Shown here: in pieces, positions 46,685 to 57,260 of the stretch
Numbering within the stretch: the first letter of the stretch is position 1
How the letters are laid out: each line of letters begins with the position of its first letter
From: Costus lasius
Taxonomy: Eukaryota > Streptophyta > Magnoliopsida > Zingiberales > Costaceae
Direction of reading: 5' to 3'
Assembly (NCBI GenBank): GCA_027563935.2
Contig: JANVAS020000222.1
Span: 5,952,001-6,016,000 of the forward strand
Length of the DNA: 64,000 bases
Position numbers and translations under genes: made by a program
The notes under the pieces: generated by a model
Told to the model about the DNA's origin: nothing
The model's database searches: none
What the model saw: the letters and a program-made list of their open reading frames with translations, nothing else

Positions 46685-48488
46685 TGAGTTTTATATGATC
46701 ATATGATTGCTGTGTGATCCATGTATTCATTTGTATGCTTAGATCTTCACCATGCGAAAACTTACATGTTAAGTTTGCATATCCGAAACTATATGTATGT
46801 TTCCTTGGCGCATGTTGTTGGCGCATGATGTTATGTTTTAAAAACCATTTCACTTGCGCGACCTTATTAGATCTAAGGCCTTGCTTTAAACCCTTAGACG
46901 GGTTATTAGGGTTGAAGTCATCCCCTAAGTTAGATCCAAATAGTCTGATCAGACCATCTGACAGCCTTGATGGGTCGACCAGATAGCATCTGTGCGCAAG
47001 CACAAGATGGCTATAGGTCGACTGCAGACAGGCGTGTAGCGATGTCTGATTGAGACAACCTATGAACGCACATGAGTTAGGCCCGGGGTCACACCCGCTT
47101 GCCAGACCTCATTGTGGTCGTTCAGCCCTTGGCGCATGCATTGTTGACCTTTTGGTCGACTCAAGTCAGTTAGGACTTGGTGCATGTAAGGGCAGTGGAT
47201 CTGACTAGGTTGGATGAGTGGATCCCTGGTAATGGACCGTTGTAAGGTAGTAGGGCAAATAAGGAAATTAAAATTGATGCCTATGGGGTTTTTCGAAATT
47301 TAATTTTCCTGATTGGATCACATGTTGTATGATGCCATATGTATGTTTATTTAATCTTATGTGGGCTGCCCAAGTTTACTGTGTGCTGTGCTGGGGCCTG
47401 CGTGCCTGTATTAAATTTTTGTAAATTAATTTGAAATTGTGATCTGCGAATCACATTGCTTTTAATTTATAAAATGTAATTGACCTGCGTGTCAATCTTG
47501 TCTAGATAGTTAAATTTGTAATTTAATTAGACAAGAGCACAGAGCACACTTGGCAGAGGCGCATGCAGCAGTGGCTAGACCAGGTGGGAGGTCCAGGGTT
47601 CGACTCTGGGACCAGGCGCGTTTACCTGGTGGGCGCACCTGTACTGCAGTTGGCGCTTGGGCCCTGGTTTGGGCCAGATGAGCAGCAAAAGCCCCATGAA
47701 GCAAAAGCAAGTAAAGACTTAAGTTAGGTTAAGGTCTTACTTAGGCTATGGACTTTTACCACATAAGATCCATGCTTTCTTTTATTCCTTATATAAGTAG
47801 AACAGCATGTTTTAACTTATCTTCTGCTATCACCATAGGAATTGCTTGATAGTAAGGAAGATAAAAGACCGTTAAAATCCAACGCTAAAATATCAAGCTC
47901 GTAAGCCTTCTGACGCGAAACCTCACTGTTCTGACTATCGTTGGAGCCGTGTTGTACCCACTCAGTGGGCACGTCCATCTATCTTCAGACGGTGCGGGAT
48001 TACACCTGCGTGTTACAGAGTAGGGATTTATCCCTTCTCGTTGCTCAGCATAGCACGTGGTGGTCCAGGGAGTAGGTCGGGTAAGCTTGACCATGTTAGC
48101 TACATATGTGGCGCATATGGTAGCACATGGGGGCAGCCATCTGAGGGGTCAGAGATTGTGTTGTACCAACTCAGTTGGCACAGTCTGCTGGATTGCCCAG
48201 ATGAAGGGGAATCGCACGGGTTGGCGATTGGCTAGGACAGCCTACCAGAGATTAGTGCTTGTACTCTCTGTGCATCTTATCTCGCCTGAGCGGGACGCGG
48301 AGACCAAGTATGAAATCTGGATCCCATCTCACTAAAAGAGTGTTTTACTCTTTCGGACTGTTTAATGGATTTTTCAGTCAGATAAAATAGTGAGAAAAAG
48401 AATCTTTCTTAAGTCCTGATTGATTCTTAACATTGATACTGACCTTGCTGTTCTTGCATTGTTGTAGATACCTGCAGCAACGAACACC
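46685..48488 (+). other. Untranslated leader of G
   Basis: 1.8 kb with short frames only. Shared family blocks: GCTGTGCTGGGGCCTGCGTG (about 47384-47403), palindromes CCCACTCAGTGGG (47957-47969) and CCAACTCAGTTGG (48166-48178), and a splice-acceptor-like TTGCATTGTTGTAG ending at 48467. I see no tandem repeat of the H/I type. Confidence 0.75.
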
Positions 48489-51400
48489 ATGAACTTCAAT
48501 GTGCGATCCCTACTGGAAAGGGAGAAGTTTGCTGGGCCGAACTTCTCTGACTGGTTTGGACACCTTAAGATTGTTCTTAAGGCAGAGAGGAAACTGTATG
48601 TCCTCGAGACGGCGATACCGCCTCAGCCCGCTCCGAACGCCGCAAGGGCGGTTCGGGAAGCCTATGAAAAGCACGTCAATGATAGCATTGATGTCGCTTG
48701 CCTGATGCTAGCGTCTATGACGCCACCGCTGCAGCGTCAGCATGAGGATATGTCGGCTATAGAGATTATAGCGAACCTCAAGATGCTGTATGCTGCACAG
48801 GCGAGGACAGAACGCTATAATTTGACTAAGCTGTTCTTTCAGAGCAAACTGGCTGAAGGGAGCCCAGTGGGAGCTCACGTGCTCAAGATGATTGGGCACA
48901 AGGAGGCTCTAGAGAAACTGGGGCATACCATCAACCAGGAGCTTGCTGTGGATATTATTCTGCAGTCTCTCCCGCCTTCATTCGACGCGTTCATTATTAA
49001 CTTTAATATGAACAAAATCGATTGTACTCCGGCAGAGCTGCTGAATATGCTCCTCACTACAGAGGAGACTCTGAAGGGAAAGCCTTCGACCTCTGTCTTA
49101 ATGGTTCCTTCCAGGAACAAGAAGAAGGGGAAGAAGGGCAAAGCCCCTGTCAAGAGCTACAGCAAGGCTCTGAAGCAGAAGGTGAAGCGGTCCAAGGAAT
49201 ACAGGTGTTTCCACTGTGGCCAGCTGGGTCACTGGAAAAAGGACTGTAAAGCGCTCCAAGGAGATAAGAGGGGAAGCTTCGCTTCTGGCTCAGGTATTTA
49301 TGTGACTGAGGTCATGTTTTCTTCTTCTATATCATGGGTGTTGGACACTGCATGTGGAGTTCACATTTGTTCAAATGTACAGGAACTCAAGAGAAGAAGG
49401 CAGGTGGGACAGCATGAGGTGGACCTACGAGTTGGAAACGGGGCACGGGTTGCTGCTGTTGCTGTAGGAGACTATTTCATTTCTTTACCATCTGGAATTG
49501 TATTGGAACTAGACAATTGTTATTTTGTTCCCAGTATTACTAAAAATATTATCTCCATTCCTGCTCTTGTCAGGAAGGGATTTTCCTTTGAATGCAATAT
49601 TTCAAAGTGTGTCTTATCTTATGATAATATTGTTTATGCAACTGGTTCAATTAACAATGGGTTATACATGTTGGACATGGAATGTTCTATACAGAAAATT
49701 GATATTAAGAAAGCCAAGAATGCTGATGACAGCACCTTGCTATGGCATAGTCGTTTAGGCCATATTAACGAGAAATGCATTAAGCGGTTGCATGATCATG
49801 GACTGCTAGGATCATTCTCCTTCAAGGAGATTGATACATGCAAAGCTTGTTTAATGGGCAAAATGACGAAGTCACCTTTTCCTAACAAAGGACAAAGGGC
49901 TTCAGGTTTACTTGACCTTATACACACTGATGTGTGTGGGCCATTTAGTAAACATGCCAGAGGTGGCTATCTGTACTTCATTACCTTTACTGATGATTTC
50001 AGTAGATATGGGTATTTCTTTTTAATGAGACATAAAAGTGAATCTTTTGACAAGTTCAAAGAGTTCAAGAATGAAGTACAAAATCAGCTAGGCCGAAATA
50101 TCAAGGCACTTTGCTCAGATCGAGGTGGAGAATACCTAAGTCATGCGTTTACTGACTATCTAAAGGAGTGTGGGATTATCTCACAGCTCACTCCGCCAGG
50201 AACACCGCAATGGAATGGTGTGTCCGAGAGGAGAAATAGAACGTTACTTGATATGGTTCATTCTATGATGAGTCAGGCTACTCTTCCATACTCCTTTTGG
50301 GGTTTTGCACTGGAAACAGCTGCAAAAGTACTAAACCGAGTGCCATCCAAGGCCGTTTCAAAGACGCCATATGAATTATGGTATGGGAAACAGCCAGGCT
50401 TGACATTTATCAGGATCTGGGGCTGCGAGGCTTATGTCAAAAAGCTCGCCTCTGGGAAACTAGAGAGCAGGTCTGACAAATGCATCTTTGTCGGTTACCC
50501 TAAGGAAACTAAGGGTTATTATTTCTACGATCCCAAAGAGAACAAGGTATTTGTTGCTCGGACGGCCATATTTCTTGAGAAGGAGTTTCTTCTGCAAGAG
50601 GCCAGTGGGAGAGAAATAAAGCTGGATGAGAATCCAGAGGAAGGACAAAGTGCTCAAGCACAGTTGGATGAGCCTGAGCCGGTAGATCAGGTTATTGAAC
50701 AACCTGAGGCTCAAATATCACGGGAACCGCGAAGATCGGGAAGGATCCGTCGAAAGCCTGAGCGCTATGACGGAGTCTACATCATTGATAATGATGAACC
50801 CCTCACTTATGCGGTTGCGGTCAGTGGACCAGAGTCAGCGAGATGGCTTGAAGCTATGCGCGCCGAGATGGACTCCATGTCAGATAACCAAGTCTGGGAT
50901 TTGGTTGATCCGCCTCCGGGAATTATTCCTATAGGCTGTAAATGGATCTTCAAGAAGAAGATTGACATGGATGGTAACGTAGTTACCTATAAAGGCAGGC
51001 TAGTTGCGAAAGGTTTCAAACAAATCTACGGGATAGATTATGATGAAACTTTCTCACCTGTAGCTATGTTTAAGTCTATTCGGATTCTTTTCGCGATAGC
51101 TGCATATTATGATTATGAGATTTGGCAAATGGATGTGAAAACAGCTTTCCTTAATGGAAATCTGGATGAGGATGTGTATATGACACAACCAGAGGGTTTC
51201 ACTAATCCATCAGATCGTCATAAGATATGCAAGTTAAAGAAGTCTATTTATGGACTTAAACAAGCATCAAGAAGCTGGAATATTCGTTTTGATGAATCAG
51301 TCACTGAATTTGGTTTCATCAAGAACGAAGATGACCCGTGTGTATATAAGAGGTTTAGTGGGAGCGTAATTACTTTCCTAGTCCTCTACGTCGATGACAT

Positions 51401-52370
51401 CTTGATCATTGGAAATGACATTCCTGAAATGCATGCGGTTAAGGCATGGTTAAGGAAATGTTTCCAAATGAAAGATCTAGGAGAAGCAGCCTATGTATTA
51501 GGTGTGAAGATCTACAGGGATAGATCTAAGAGGCTTCTCGGGTTGTGCCAGAGTACTTACATCGATAAAGTCCTGGAGAGATTTCATTTAGAGAATTCTA
51601 AACGAGGATATCTTCCAGTCAGACATGGTCTGAATCTTTCGAAGAGTCAGTGTCCACAAACACAGACTGAGAAAGATGAAATGGACAATACGCCTTATGC
51701 TTCGGCTATTGGTTCCATTATGTATGCGATGTTGTGTACTCGCCCAGACGTCGCTTACGGGTTAAGCGTGACCAGTCGGTTCCAAAGTAATCCAGGTCAG
51801 GCACACTGGATTGCAGTCAAGAACATTTTAAAATATCTGCGGAGGACCAAAGATATGTTCTTGATATATGGTGGTCAGGAAGAACTCAGTATAGAAGGAT
51901 ATACTGACGCTTTGTTCCAGTCTGACCAGGATGATTTCCGATCGCAATCAGGCTATGTTTTTAGCCTGAATGGAGGAGCAGTGGTGTGGAAGAGTTTCAA
52001 ACAGTCAACTGTTGCTGATTCCACAACAGAAGCTGAGTATGTTGCAGCCTCGGAAGCATCCAAGGAGGCAGTGTGGATTCGTAAGTTCGTGAGAGAACTT
52101 GGTGTTGTTCCTTCGAGTGCAGATCCTTTGGTTATCTTCTGTGATAACACTGGAGCAATCGCACAAGCAAAGGAACCACGGTCGCACCAGAAGTCCAAGC
52201 ACATACAGAGACGGTTTTATTTGATCAGGGAGATCATAGATCGTGGCGAGATCAAAGTCTGCAAGGTTCATACAGATGACAATCTGGCAGACCCGCTTAC
52301 TAAGCCTCTGGCGCAGCAGAAGCATGAGAAGCACTGTAATAATATGGGTTTGAGATTTCTCAACCATTAG
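48489..52370 (+). CDS. Copia gag-pol polyprotein of G, intact, 1,293 aa
   Basis: One frame, MNFNVRSLLEREKFAGPNFS to NNMGLRFLNH. Gag with CCHC knuckle CFHCGQLGHWKKDC (about 240-253), protease DTACGVHIC (about 285), GAG-pre-integrase, integrase with HTDVCGPF (about 480; sisters have HSDV), SDRGGEY (about 544) and NGVSERR (about 580), RT with YVDDILIIGND (about 965), RNase H with GYTDALFQSD (about 1136; sisters have TDAS), TTEAEY and FCDN. Several private substitutions (ALCSDRGG, MVHSMM, TYAVAVSG) may weaken it, but no stop or frameshift exists. The start is supported by the shared leader end. The frame is still intact although both LTRs are split, so its preservation need not mean present activity. 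Confidence 0.96.
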   Translation: MNFNVRSLLEREKFAGPNFSDWFGHLKIVLKAERKLYVLETAIPPQPAPNAARAVREAYEKHVNDSIDVACLMLASMTPPLQRQHEDMSAIEIIANLKMLYAAQARTERYNLTKLFFQSKLAEGSPVGAHVLKMIGHKEALEKLGHTINQELAVDIILQSLPPSFDAFIINFNMNKIDCTPAELLNMLLTTEETLKGKPSTSVLMVPSRNKKKGKKGKAPVKSYSKALKQKVKRSKEYRCFHCGQLGHWKKDCKALQGDKRGSFASGSGIYVTEVMFSSSISWVLDTACGVHICSNVQELKRRRQVGQHEVDLRVGNGARVAAVAVGDYFISLPSGIVLELDNCYFVPSITKNIISIPALVRKGFSFECNISKCVLSYDNIVYATGSINNGLYMLDMECSIQKIDIKKAKNADDSTLLWHSRLGHINEKCIKRLHDHGLLGSFSFKEIDTCKACLMGKMTKSPFPNKGQRASGLLDLIHTDVCGPFSKHARGGYLYFITFTDDFSRYGYFFLMRHKSESFDKFKEFKNEVQNQLGRNIKALCSDRGGEYLSHAFTDYLKECGIISQLTPPGTPQWNGVSERRNRTLLDMVHSMMSQATLPYSFWGFALETAAKVLNRVPSKAVSKTPYELWYGKQPGLTFIRIWGCEAYVKKLASGKLESRSDKCIFVGYPKETKGYYFYDPKENKVFVARTAIFLEKEFLLQEASGREIKLDENPEEGQSAQAQLDEPEPVDQVIEQPEAQISREPRRSGRIRRKPERYDGVYIIDNDEPLTYAVAVSGPESARWLEAMRAEMDSMSDNQVWDLVDPPPGIIPIGCKWIFKKKIDMDGNVVTYKGRLVAKGFKQIYGIDYDETFSPVAMFKSIRILFAIAAYYDYEIWQMDVKTAFLNGNLDEDVYMTQPEGFTNPSDRHKICKLKKSIYGLKQASRSWNIRFDESVTEFGFIKNEDDPCVYKRFSGSVITFLVLYVDDILIIGNDIPEMHAVKAWLRKCFQMKDLGEAAYVLGVKIYRDRSKRLLGLCQSTYIDKVLERFHLENSKRGYLPVRHGLNLSKSQCPQTQTEKDEMDNTPYASAIGSIMYAMLCTRPDVAYGLSVTSRFQSNPGQAHWIAVKNILKYLRRTKDMFLIYGGQEELSIEGYTDALFQSDQDDFRSQSGYVFSLNGGAVVWKSFKQSTVADSTTEAEYVAASEASKEAVWIRKFVRELGVVPSSADPLVIFCDNTGAIAQAKEPRSHQKSKHIQRRFYLIREIIDRGEIKVCKVHTDDNLADPLTKPLAQQKHEKHCNNMGLRFLNH

Positions 52371-53684
52371 ATTAAGTGCAAGTGGGAGATTGTTTGGGTA
52401 TGCCCTTAAGGCTAATGTTTGAGGCCTTAGGTTTGTATCAGTATCATGTAATAAACTGTTATGTTTATAAAGGCATGGTTATTATTCAGTTAGCTACATT
52501 GTCTGCTGCAATATATGTTCTTCTGAATAATGTCTCAAAGCTGTTCAGCTAGGCTGACAGGCTATTAAGTCCTTAGTCGATATATCTTGGTGAACATGAG
52601 ACAGCCTTGATATGGTTAAGACTAATATGTGTTCTAATCTTATAGGATGCTTCGAGCATGGAATAAGATGTAGACTCATGGGTACATTGGATGTGCTGGA
52701 CAGACCCTACTAGGATATTCAATTGCTTGTCACAATGTGAATATTCCTTGTATATGACAAGTGGCACATTTCCTCTGACTTGAGATCACTTGTGTTTTCT
52801 AAATGATGATTGTCATTGTTTTGAGGTAGTTCAATATCATTTGAAACATAATGATTATAGACTATCTTGGATAATGAGCTTGAGTCAGGTTAGGGCACTA
52901 GTGATAGACATAGGATTGCCGTCTCCTTGTTTAAGGAGTGTGATGTTCTAAAGGGGCCCCCTGGATGAGATGATTGAGAAAGTGTATGGCCATACCCAGA
53001 TGACAGTGTTCATCTGATCTAATCATGCTCATCATATTGGAATTACAAGCTTGACACGCTTGTCCAATAAGAACAATCTAGTGGCAAAGGAAGTATGCAT
53101 GCCTTGTGAGTTGATTCACACTTGTGTTGTTTTTGGGTGTAGTCTTGGAAGACTTATTTCTTTTATATCGGGAGACGGTGATGTGTTGCTAGATACCCCT
53201 CACTGATCGTGATAACGTGAGTTATCGTTACCGACATTTAAAGGAAACCCTCAGGGTCGCACAATTTGATGATATGGCTTACTTAAGTCAGATCGAGTGG
53301 ACTGAATTGGTTAGGTTCAGTTTAAAAGGTTTTTATCTCTGATTGTAAGTGAGATCTAGTCTGATCATGTTTGATTGATTAGGGCTTGAGATCGGTAAGC
53401 TTCGATCAAGAGAATAGATGCTAGATCAGTGAGATCAAGAGCATCAAGAGATGAACGGTTAGATCTGGAGCCTTAGGGTTTATTTGAGATCTAGACTTGA
53501 TTGCTTGGCTTGATTGGTTCTTAAACCGAACCAAAATTGAACCGGCTCATGAAATGAGCGCATGGTTCAAGGTGTGGCGACATGTTCACTTGGCGTGAAC
53601 GTTGGGGCGATGCGTGGTTGCTATTTTTAGTAACCATGATCTCCACTTGGAGATGGTTCACGACCGAATAGAGTGCTCTCTATT

Positions 53685-55367
53685 TGTTGGGGTATGCCCT
53701 TAAGGCTAATGTTTGAGGCCTTTTGGACTGTAATAGTATCATGTAATAAACTCTTGTGTTTATAAAGGCATGGTTATTGTTCAGGTTGTTACCTTGTCTG
53801 CTGTAATAAGTGTACTTCTGAATAATGTCTCAAAGCTGTTCAGCTAGGCTGACATGCATATGTCCTTAGTCAAGATATCTTGGTGAACATGAGACAGCCT
53901 TGATATGATTGAGACTAATATGTGTGCTAATCTTATAGGATGCTTCGAGCATGGAATAAGATGTAGACTCATGGGTACATTAGATGTACTGGACAGACCC
54001 TACTAGGATATTCAATTGCTTGTCACAATATGAATGATCCTTGTTTGCACTAAGTGGCACATGTCCTTTGACTTGAGATCACTTGTGTTTCTAAATGATG
54101 ATTGTCATTGTTTTGAGGTAGTTCAATATCATTTGAAACATAATGATTATAAACTATCTTGGATAATGATCATGAGTCAGGTTAGAACACTAGTGATAGA
54201 TAAAGGATTGCCGTCTCCTTGTTCAAGGAGTGTTATGTTCTAAAGGGCCCCCCTGTATGAGATGGTTGAGATAGTGTATGGCCATACCCAGGTGACTATG
54301 TTCATCTGATCTAATCATGCTCATCATATTGGAGTTACAAGCTTGACACGCTTGTCCAATGAGAACATTCAGTGGCAAAGGACACATGCATGCCTTGTGA
54401 AGTTGCATTCACACTTGTGCTGTGTTTTGGGTGTAGTCTTGGAAGACTCTTTCCTTTATATCGGGAGACAGTGATGTGTTGCTAGATACCCCTCACTGAT
54501 CGTGATAACGTGAGTTGTCGTTACCGACATTTAAAGGAAACCCTCAGGGTCGCACAATTTGATGATATGGCTTACTTGAGTCAGATCGTGTGGACTGAAT
54601 CGTTTGGGTTCAGTTTAAAGGGATTTTATCTCTGATTGTAAGTGAGATCTAGTCTGATCATGTTTGATTGATTATGGCTTGAGATCGGTAAGCTTCGATC
54701 GAGAGAGATGATGCTAGATCGGTGAGATCAGGAGCATCAAGAATTGAACGGTTAGATCTTGAACCTTTAGGGTTTAATCTAGACCATATGGCTTGGGTTA
54801 ATTGGTCTTGGACCAAACCGAATAGAACCGGCTCATGATTGAGCGCATGGTTCATGGGAGATGAGTTAAGCGTTTGGTTCACTCAAGTGTGAACGCATGA
54901 GCTTTGACACCTTTCCATTTGTGGAATCGGTTTCGAAGTGGAAATGGTGTAACGCCTCCACATTAGTGTGGGAGGTTACTCTCTTGCCAAACTCTCTCGA
55001 GTGAAGTTTTTCTCCATTTTTTGGGTGGAGAGGACTTGACGAAAGCTAGGAGAGGAAGTCTCGCCAAGCACAACCTAGAAGTTCCCTTCCCTTCCATTTT
55101 CGATCAAGGACATCTTGGAGATCCTTGCTAGCACAAGGAGCATCCAAGGAGCAAGTCATCACTCATTTTGTGTGCGACAACGTGGAGGAGACCTATCTTG
55201 ATCTCTCGCTTCCAAGTCGCCATCCTCTTCATGGCTTTGGTATGATTTCTCATAGCCTTAAGTTGATCATATGGTTATCATATGCGATCTTCTAGAAACC
55301 CTCTTTCCGCCATGCTTGCTAGATGCGCATGTTTAGGGTTTCACCCCCTTATATTAGGGACCCTTCA
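53685..55367 (+). repeat. 5' LTR of I
   Basis: TGTTGGGG...CCCTTCA, 1,683 bp. TATA-like TTTATAT near 54454; hairpin 54504-54519 GATAAC-GTGA-GTTGTC with one U-G pair. Confidence 0.96.
54504..54519 (+). promoter_or_regulatory. LTR hairpin with GTGA loop in I
   Basis: GATAAC-GTGA-GTTGTC; the single stem change (A to G on the 3' side) leaves a U-G pair in RNA. The same in the 3' LTR at 61985-62000. Confidence 0.6.
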
Positions 55368-55369
55368 AT

Positions 55370-55381
55370 TGGTATCAGAGC
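55370..55381 (+). other. Primer-binding site of I
   Basis: TGGTATCAGAGC, two bases after the LTR end; initiator tRNA-Met type. Confidence 0.93.
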
Positions 55382-57260
55382 TAGGCTTTCGTTATGATCT
55401 ATATGATTGCTTTGAAGTGTTTGTGATCCATACATGATGCTATGTTGCGCTTACTTGATGCTTTGTTTACATGCGTTTACATGATGCAAGGTTTACATTG
55501 TCTTGATTGCGCTTGTATCATTGTTACAAGAAGTTTGCGCTCCCCCTTGAAGGGGACCCCCTAGATGCGCTCCCCCTTGAAGGGGACCCCCTAGATCTAA
55601 GGGTTATCAACATGCTAGATATTGGGTGTATCTTGTTTTCTCAAGTGAAGCATGTTGTTTGTTTGCGCATGTTCTAGATGTTTTATAAAACTTACATCTT
55701 GCGCGCCTGATTAGATTTAAGGTGCCCCTACTATAAATCCTTAGATGGGTTGATGGGTTTGAAAGCATCTTCTAGGTCCGATCCAGAGAGTCTGATCAGA
55801 CCATCTGACAGCCTAGATGGGTTGACCAGATAGCACCTGTGCGCAAGCACAAGGTGGCTATAGGTCGACTGCATCCAGGGCGTGTAGCGAGGTCTGGTTG
55901 AGACGACTACTGAACACACATGAGTTAGGCCCGGGGTCACACCCGCTTGCCGAAACTCATGAGGGTGGTTCAGCTCTTTCTACATGCATGGTTGACCATT
56001 AGGTCAACTCAAGTCAGTTAGGACTTGGTGCATGCGAGGGCAGAGGATCTGACTAGATGGATGAGTGGATCCCTATCAATGGACCATTGTAAGGTTGTAG
56101 GGCACATAAGGAAATTAAAATTGATACCATGGGGTTTTTCAAAATTTAATTTCATGAATGGATCACATGTTGATTTGATACCATATGCTTGTTTATTTAA
56201 TCTTATGTGGGTTGCCCTAATGTGTGCTGTGCTGGGGCCTGCGTGCCTGGTTAATTATAAGTTAATATTATTTTGTGATCTGCGAATCACATTTGTAATT
56301 AATTTATTGTATATTTGACCTGCGAGTCAAACTTGTCTAGGTAGATCAAAATGTATTTTGATTAGACAAAAAGCACAAAGGCACACATCCAAGAGGGGCA
56401 TTCAGCTGGTGGCGCACCTGAGGTGCTCTTGGCGCTAGGGCCCTGGGTTGGACCAGATGAGATGCAAAAGTCCCAAGAAGAACAAGTGAAGACTTAAGTA
56501 TCTTAAGGTCTTACTTAGGCTTTGGGCTTTTACCACATAAGATCCATGCTTTCTGTTATTGTATAAATAAGTAGAATAGCATGAGTTATTTATCTTCTGC
56601 TATAGCCATAGGATTTGCCTGATAGTAAGAAGATAAAAGACCGTTAAAATCCAACGCTAAAATATCAAGCGCGTAATGCCTTCTGACGCGAAACCTCACT
56701 GTTCTGACTATCGTTGGAGCCGTGTTGTACCCACTCAGTGGGCACGTCCATCTATCTTCAGACGGTGTGTGATTTCACCTGCGTGTTACAGAGAAGGGAT
56801 TTATCGCTTCTCGTTGCTCAGCATAGCACGTGGTGGTCCAGGGAGTAGGTCAGGTCAGCTTGACCATGTAGGCTACATATGTAGCGCATATGGTAGCACA
56901 TGGAGGCAGCCATCTGTGGGGTCAGAGATTGTGTTGTACCAACTCAGTTGGCACAGTCTGCTGGATTGCCCAGGTGAAGGGGAATCGCACGGGTTGGCGA
57001 TTGGCTAGGGACAGCCTACCAGAAATTAGTGCTTGTCTTCTCTGTGCATCTTATCTCGCCTGAGCGGGACGCGGAGACCAAGTATGAAATCTGGATCCCA
57101 TCTCACTAAAAGAGTGTTACTCTTTCGGACTGTTTACTGGATTTTTCAGTCAGACAAAATAGTGAGAAAAGAATCTTTCTTAAGTCCTGGATTGATTCTG
57201 AACATTGATACTGACCTTGCTGTTCTTGCATTGTTGTAGATACCTGCAGCAACGAACACC
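55382..57260 (+). other. Untranslated leader of I
   Basis: 1.88 kb. Blocks: two 30-bp tandem repeats (see next entry), GCTGTGCTGGGGCCTGCGTG (about 56225-56244), palindromes CCCACTCAGTGGG (56730-56742) and CCAACTCAGTTGG (56939-56951), and a splice-acceptor-like TTGCATTGTTGTAG ending at 57239. Short frames such as 56676-57008 are not conserved as proteins. Confidence 0.75.
55537..55596 (+). repeat. Two perfect 30-bp tandem repeats in the leader of I
   Basis: Units 55537-55566 and 55567-55596 with core GCGCTCCCCCTTGAAGGGGA. The same core, on the opposite strand of the window, makes the three 33-bp units in H and the 3' end of solo LTR E. Confidence 0.92.
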